Below, in pieces: positions 5,192-7,845 of a DNA stretch of 7,845 bases. The DNA lies in NCBI GenBank assembly GCA_001915545.1, contig MNQS01000164.1, forward strand, positions 1 to 7,845, given 5' to 3'. Below the pieces are notes generated by a model. The model did not search any database. It was not told the DNA's origin and saw only the letters and a list, made by a program, of their open reading frames with translations. The translations under genes and the position numbers were made by a program. Position 1 is the stretch's first letter. Each line of letters begins with the position of its first letter. This DNA comes from Bacteroides sp. 43_108. GTDB taxonomy: Bacteria; Bacteroidota; Bacteroidia; Bacteroidales; Bacteroidaceae.

Positions 5192-7669
5192 ATGAAACAA
5201 CAAAATACGTCAGTCAATAAAATAGCTCATAGTAGAAATATTCAATTTTTATTCGTTCAGAGATGCAGACTCTTTTTATCGTTAAAGATGCTTTGCCTTA
5301 TGGCATGTCTGAGTATATTTTCCAGTGCTTTTGCTCAGGGACTCCAACTTTCTGGAGTTGTTCTCGATGAACAAGGCGGTGCGCTTGATGGCGTCTATCT
5401 GATTGTCGCAGATCCAGAAACAGCCCAGGTACTTTCAATTTCAGCGTCTGATTCTGATGGCAAATATACCCTGACTTCTGTACCGTCGCGCTTTGTGCTC
5501 AATGTGACCCATATCGGTTACGAAAGTGTTAACCTTCTTATAGAAGACGAAGCTGGTATGAAAGCTGCCCGGGAGATACGGATGCATGCCATCGCTACAC
5601 AACTTGAAGATGCAGTCATAACGGCAGATGCACCAAAAATTGAACGTGAAATAGGCAAATTTGTTATGCGCAATATTGCTGCATCACCTTTAACCAAAGG
5701 AAGCAATACTTACAATTTCCTGCGATTCATGCCGATGATTGATGTAAAACCTGAAGGAGGAATATCCATTTTGGGAAAGAAAGATGCCAATATACTTATT
5801 GACGGACGCAGCGTAGGCTCCAACAAAATGGCAGAGCAGATGCTGAAGGGCATTCCTGCAAGCGAAATTGCCCGCATAGAAATCATTCCAGTAAAGGGAA
5901 GTGCACATAGCGCAGAAAACCGCAACGGAATCATAAATATTGTATTAAAAAGACCGGATGAAGGTGTACGTCTTACTGCCACTCTTGAAGACAGTCAGGG
6001 CTATTACAATAGTCCTAATGGAGTTCTTTTTATGAACTATGCAAGGAAAAGGTTTGACTTGACAGCAGGGGTAACAACTTCCTACAATCAACTTAGGCAG
6101 GAATCAGACCAAACATACGATTATCTGCAAACCAACAGTACTACCAGTTCTGATTTTCGTGAGAGTACCCGAACACTGTTCGGTGGTGGATATTTGAATA
6201 TGAATTATAAGATTTCTGAACTTCACCGCCTTGGAGCTCAAATAAGCCTTGGAGGTCAAGATTATCGTCAGCATTCATACTCATTGACTTCTTACGGCAA
6301 GATTGGCAGCAGCCTCGTAGATTCTGTCTATTCAGCAGGCGTGAAGACAAACAGCCCTACAGCCAACCTTAATTGGAGTGCGAACCTCAACTATGTTTTC
6401 ACAATGGACAATAAAGGTTCCAATCTCAGTATCGATCTGGATTACAAGAACAATAACAGCAAACGAAATATATACAGTATTTACAGCCGTGATGACAATA
6501 CATCGTCCATCGTAACAGAAGATTTTCTTCAGCAACCGGAAATCAAGACCAGAGTATATGGAGGACAGGCTGACTATGTATACTATTTCGACGAGGACAA
6601 CAAATTAAAAGTCGGAGCAAGTGCTTACCATGGAAAAGTAGACAATAACTTCTTTTACGGAGTCCGCTCAGGTGAGGATTATATAAACAACAATCAAAGA
6701 TCCAACAGGTTCGTATACAAGGATTACAATATTGCCGGATATGCCAGCTTCCAACGCGCCTGGTCAGACAAGTTCGAATCAGAAATAGGTGTCCGCGTTG
6801 AAAAGTATCATGCCCAAGGCACACAGCAGACCACCTCAGAAAAAATAAATAGAGATGAATTCGATGTTTTCCCATCTGTGTCATTGCTCTATATGCCTTC
6901 TGACGACCACGAGCTTTCGCTTGACTTCACCAGTTCGGTAATGCGTCCATACTACGGGGACCTAAATCCTTTCATAACCTACACCTCCCCGTCGACATAT
7001 ATTCAGAACAATCCTAACATCCGTTCAAGCAAGGGATATGAACTGATGTTGGGTTACACAATGTTTGACGATTATATGCTGACCGTCGACTATCTTTACG
7101 ATACGGATCTATGGACAGAGTTCATACTGCCTGTAGGCAACATGACACGTACATACTTGTACAATTACGGAAACAGTCACGCCTTGGACATTTCGCTGCT
7201 CGTATCAAAGAGATTCTTCAAAAATTATTGGTACATTTCAGCCGAAGCTACCATGGGTTATGAGAATACAAGCGGCTCAGTCAATGACCGAAAAATAGAT
7301 TTCGACGACTTGAAATATGGCGTTACCGTCAAGAGCAACCTGGCATTGTCAAAGAAGCACAACTGGTATCTTGATTTCAAATACCAGTTTTCAAGCAAGA
7401 GCCGTGCAGCGGCTTACAGTCGTTCAGCCACGCATGGAATGGAATTTTATCTGCTGAAGCAGTTCCGCAGAGCCTCTTTATCTGCTGGTGTATACAACAT
7501 CCTAATGCCAAAAGTCACCGTAAGCAATACATTTCAAGACTACGGCTTCTCGATTACAAACAAGAGATTTGTTACAGGTGTAATAACTTTCTCATATACC
7601 TTCGGCAACATGCAGACTCGTCGCGTGGACAAGAGACAAAATAAGAATATTGAAAAACGCATGCAATAA
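5192..7669 (+). CDS. Outer-membrane beta-barrel protein with CarboxypepD_reg-like and plug domains (TonB-dependent receptor-like)
   Basis: An 825-residue outer-membrane protein. A signal peptide core (about 33-48, ending AFA before QG) is preceded by an unusually long basic N-region. Residues 52-131 look like a carboxypeptidase-regulatory-like beta-sandwich (LSGVVLDEQGGAL, then DGKYTLTSVPS, then HIGYES). A plug-like domain follows at about 147-254, with ISILGKKDANILIDGRS, IPASEIARIEIIP and GIINIVLKR. The rest, to about 805, is alternating aromatic/polar beta-strands of a barrel, as in the OMP_b-brl_3 type common in Bacteroidetes. No typical TonB box is evident and there is no SusD partner nearby, so it is not a classic SusC. 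The ligand is unknown. After the last strand (ITFSYTFGN) comes a basic tail of 17 residues. An ATG at 5288 is possible but would leave a signal peptide with no positive N-region. No Shine-Dalgarno site is seen. Confidence 0.9.
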   Translation: MKQQNTSVNKIAHSRNIQFLFVQRCRLFLSLKMLCLMACLSIFSSAFAQGLQLSGVVLDEQGGALDGVYLIVADPETAQVLSISASDSDGKYTLTSVPSRFVLNVTHIGYESVNLLIEDEAGMKAAREIRMHAIATQLEDAVITADAPKIEREIGKFVMRNIAASPLTKGSNTYNFLRFMPMIDVKPEGGISILGKKDANILIDGRSVGSNKMAEQMLKGIPASEIARIEIIPVKGSAHSAENRNGIINIVLKRPDEGVRLTATLEDSQGYYNSPNGVLFMNYARKRFDLTAGVTTSYNQLRQESDQTYDYLQTNSTTSSDFRESTRTLFGGGYLNMNYKISELHRLGAQISLGGQDYRQHSYSLTSYGKIGSSLVDSVYSAGVKTNSPTANLNWSANLNYVFTMDNKGSNLSIDLDYKNNNSKRNIYSIYSRDDNTSSIVTEDFLQQPEIKTRVYGGQADYVYYFDEDNKLKVGASAYHGKVDNNFFYGVRSGEDYINNNQRSNRFVYKDYNIAGYASFQRAWSDKFESEIGVRVEKYHAQGTQQTTSEKINRDEFDVFPSVSLLYMPSDDHELSLDFTSSVMRPYYGDLNPFITYTSPSTYIQNNPNIRSSKGYELMLGYTMFDDYMLTVDYLYDTDLWTEFILPVGNMTRTYLYNYGNSHALDISLLVSKRFFKNYWYISAEATMGYENTSGSVNDRKIDFDDLKYGVTVKSNLALSKKHNWYLDFKYQFSSKSRAAAYSRSATHGMEFYLLKQFRRASLSAGVYNILMPKVTVSNTFQDYGFSITNKRFVTGVITFSYTFGNMQTRRVDKRQNKNIEKRMQ

Positions 7670-7699
7670 AAATCGATTGTGGCTACATCCGAAAAGCTT

Positions 7700-7740
7700 A
7701 CATAGTTCCTGAAGAAACGCCTCTTCATACTATGTTTTCT
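7700..7740 (+). terminator. Probable intrinsic terminator of the outer-membrane protein gene
   Basis: ACATAGT (7700-7706) pairs with ACTATGT (7729-7735), and inside it TGAAGA (7710-7715) pairs with TCTTCA (7722-7727) around a six-base loop; three bases against one form an internal bulge. The right arm runs into TTTTCT (7735-7740), a short U-tract. It lies 30 bases after the stop codon. Confidence 0.6.
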
Positions 7741-7761
7741 GATCCGTGCTACAGTCAAGTT

Positions 7762-7776
7762 AGAAGTGCAACTTCT
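7762..7776. repeat. Small perfect palindrome beside the large inverted repeat
   Basis: AGAAGT (7762-7767), GCA, ACTTCT (7771-7776): six perfect base pairs around a three-base loop. It directly precedes the 20-bp inverted repeat, so the two would form tandem hairpins. Confidence 0.55.
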
Positions 7777-7777
7777 C

Positions 7778-7830
7778 CACCTCCCTCCTCCGCCCTTTCC
7801 GCTACGCTCCAAGGGCGGAGGAGGGAGGTG
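7778..7830. repeat. Perfect 20-bp G+C-rich inverted repeat, possible dispersed palindromic element
   Basis: Bases 7778-7797 (CACCTCCCTCCTCCGCCCTT) are the exact reverse complement of 7811-7830, around a 13-base loop (7798-7810, TCCGCTACGCTCC). The arms are about 70% G+C with all purines but one on one strand of the pyrimidine-rich arm's partner, in sharp contrast to the AT-rich flanks. No T-run follows on the plus strand, so it is not a standard terminator. Its form suggests a REP-like dispersed intergenic palindrome; whether it recurs elsewhere cannot be seen from this window. Confidence 0.75.
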
Positions 7831-7845
7831 CAAGCTCGGCTTCGG

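Noticed and set aside
1..7845. CRISPR array, tRNA, rRNA or an intact insertion sequence
   Set aside because: No regularly spaced repeats, no cloverleaf-like or rRNA stretches and no transposase frame were seen anywhere in the window.

Overview
The window looks like chromosomal DNA of a gut Bacteroidales bacterium (Bacteroides, Phocaeicola or a close relative). The grounds are the gene families: a large outer-membrane beta-barrel protein with a carboxypeptidase-regulatory-like N-terminal domain and a plug, a secreted S41-type peptidase, and a DUF3791/DUF3990 gene pair. The AT-rich intergenic DNA and mostly absent Shine-Dalgarno sites also fit. The species cannot be fixed from the sequence alone.

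Layout, left to right. (1) 2-607: the C-terminal ATPase part of an ABC exporter, cut by the window edge. (2) 608-1145: no intact gene. It holds a strong hairpin (615-662) and, on the minus strand, a short relic (679-846) that reads like the C-terminus of a DUF1016/PDDEXK-type nuclease. (3) 1146-2082: three small plus-strand genes joined by two ATGA overlaps. They are a DUF3791 protein, a DUF3990 protein with ADP-ribosyltransferase-like motifs, and a third 78-residue protein. The third has a perfect 8-base Shine-Dalgarno site, rare in this phylum. (4) 2083-2495: about 400 bases without a convincing gene. (5) 2496-4781: a secreted S41-family peptidase of about 760 residues. (6) 4782-5191: intergenic DNA carrying a second, broken copy of the DUF3791 gene (4992-5116) with part of its leader. 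(7) 5192-7669: an 825-residue outer-membrane beta-barrel protein. (8) 7670-7845: a probable terminator, then a small hairpin and a perfect 20-bp G+C-rich inverted repeat.

The most interesting part is 1146-2082. Tight coupling, small proteins, an ART-like central protein and a strong ribosome site on the last gene fit a toxin-antitoxin or other conflict module in which the middle gene is the effector. That is inference: DUF3791 and DUF3990 are poorly characterised. The broken second DUF3791 copy 3.85 kb downstream and the nuclease relic upstream suggest an accessory region with turnover of conflict-type genes. The S41 peptidase and the outer-membrane protein are both envelope proteins on the same strand, but about 410 bases separate them and nothing in the sequence shows that they act together.
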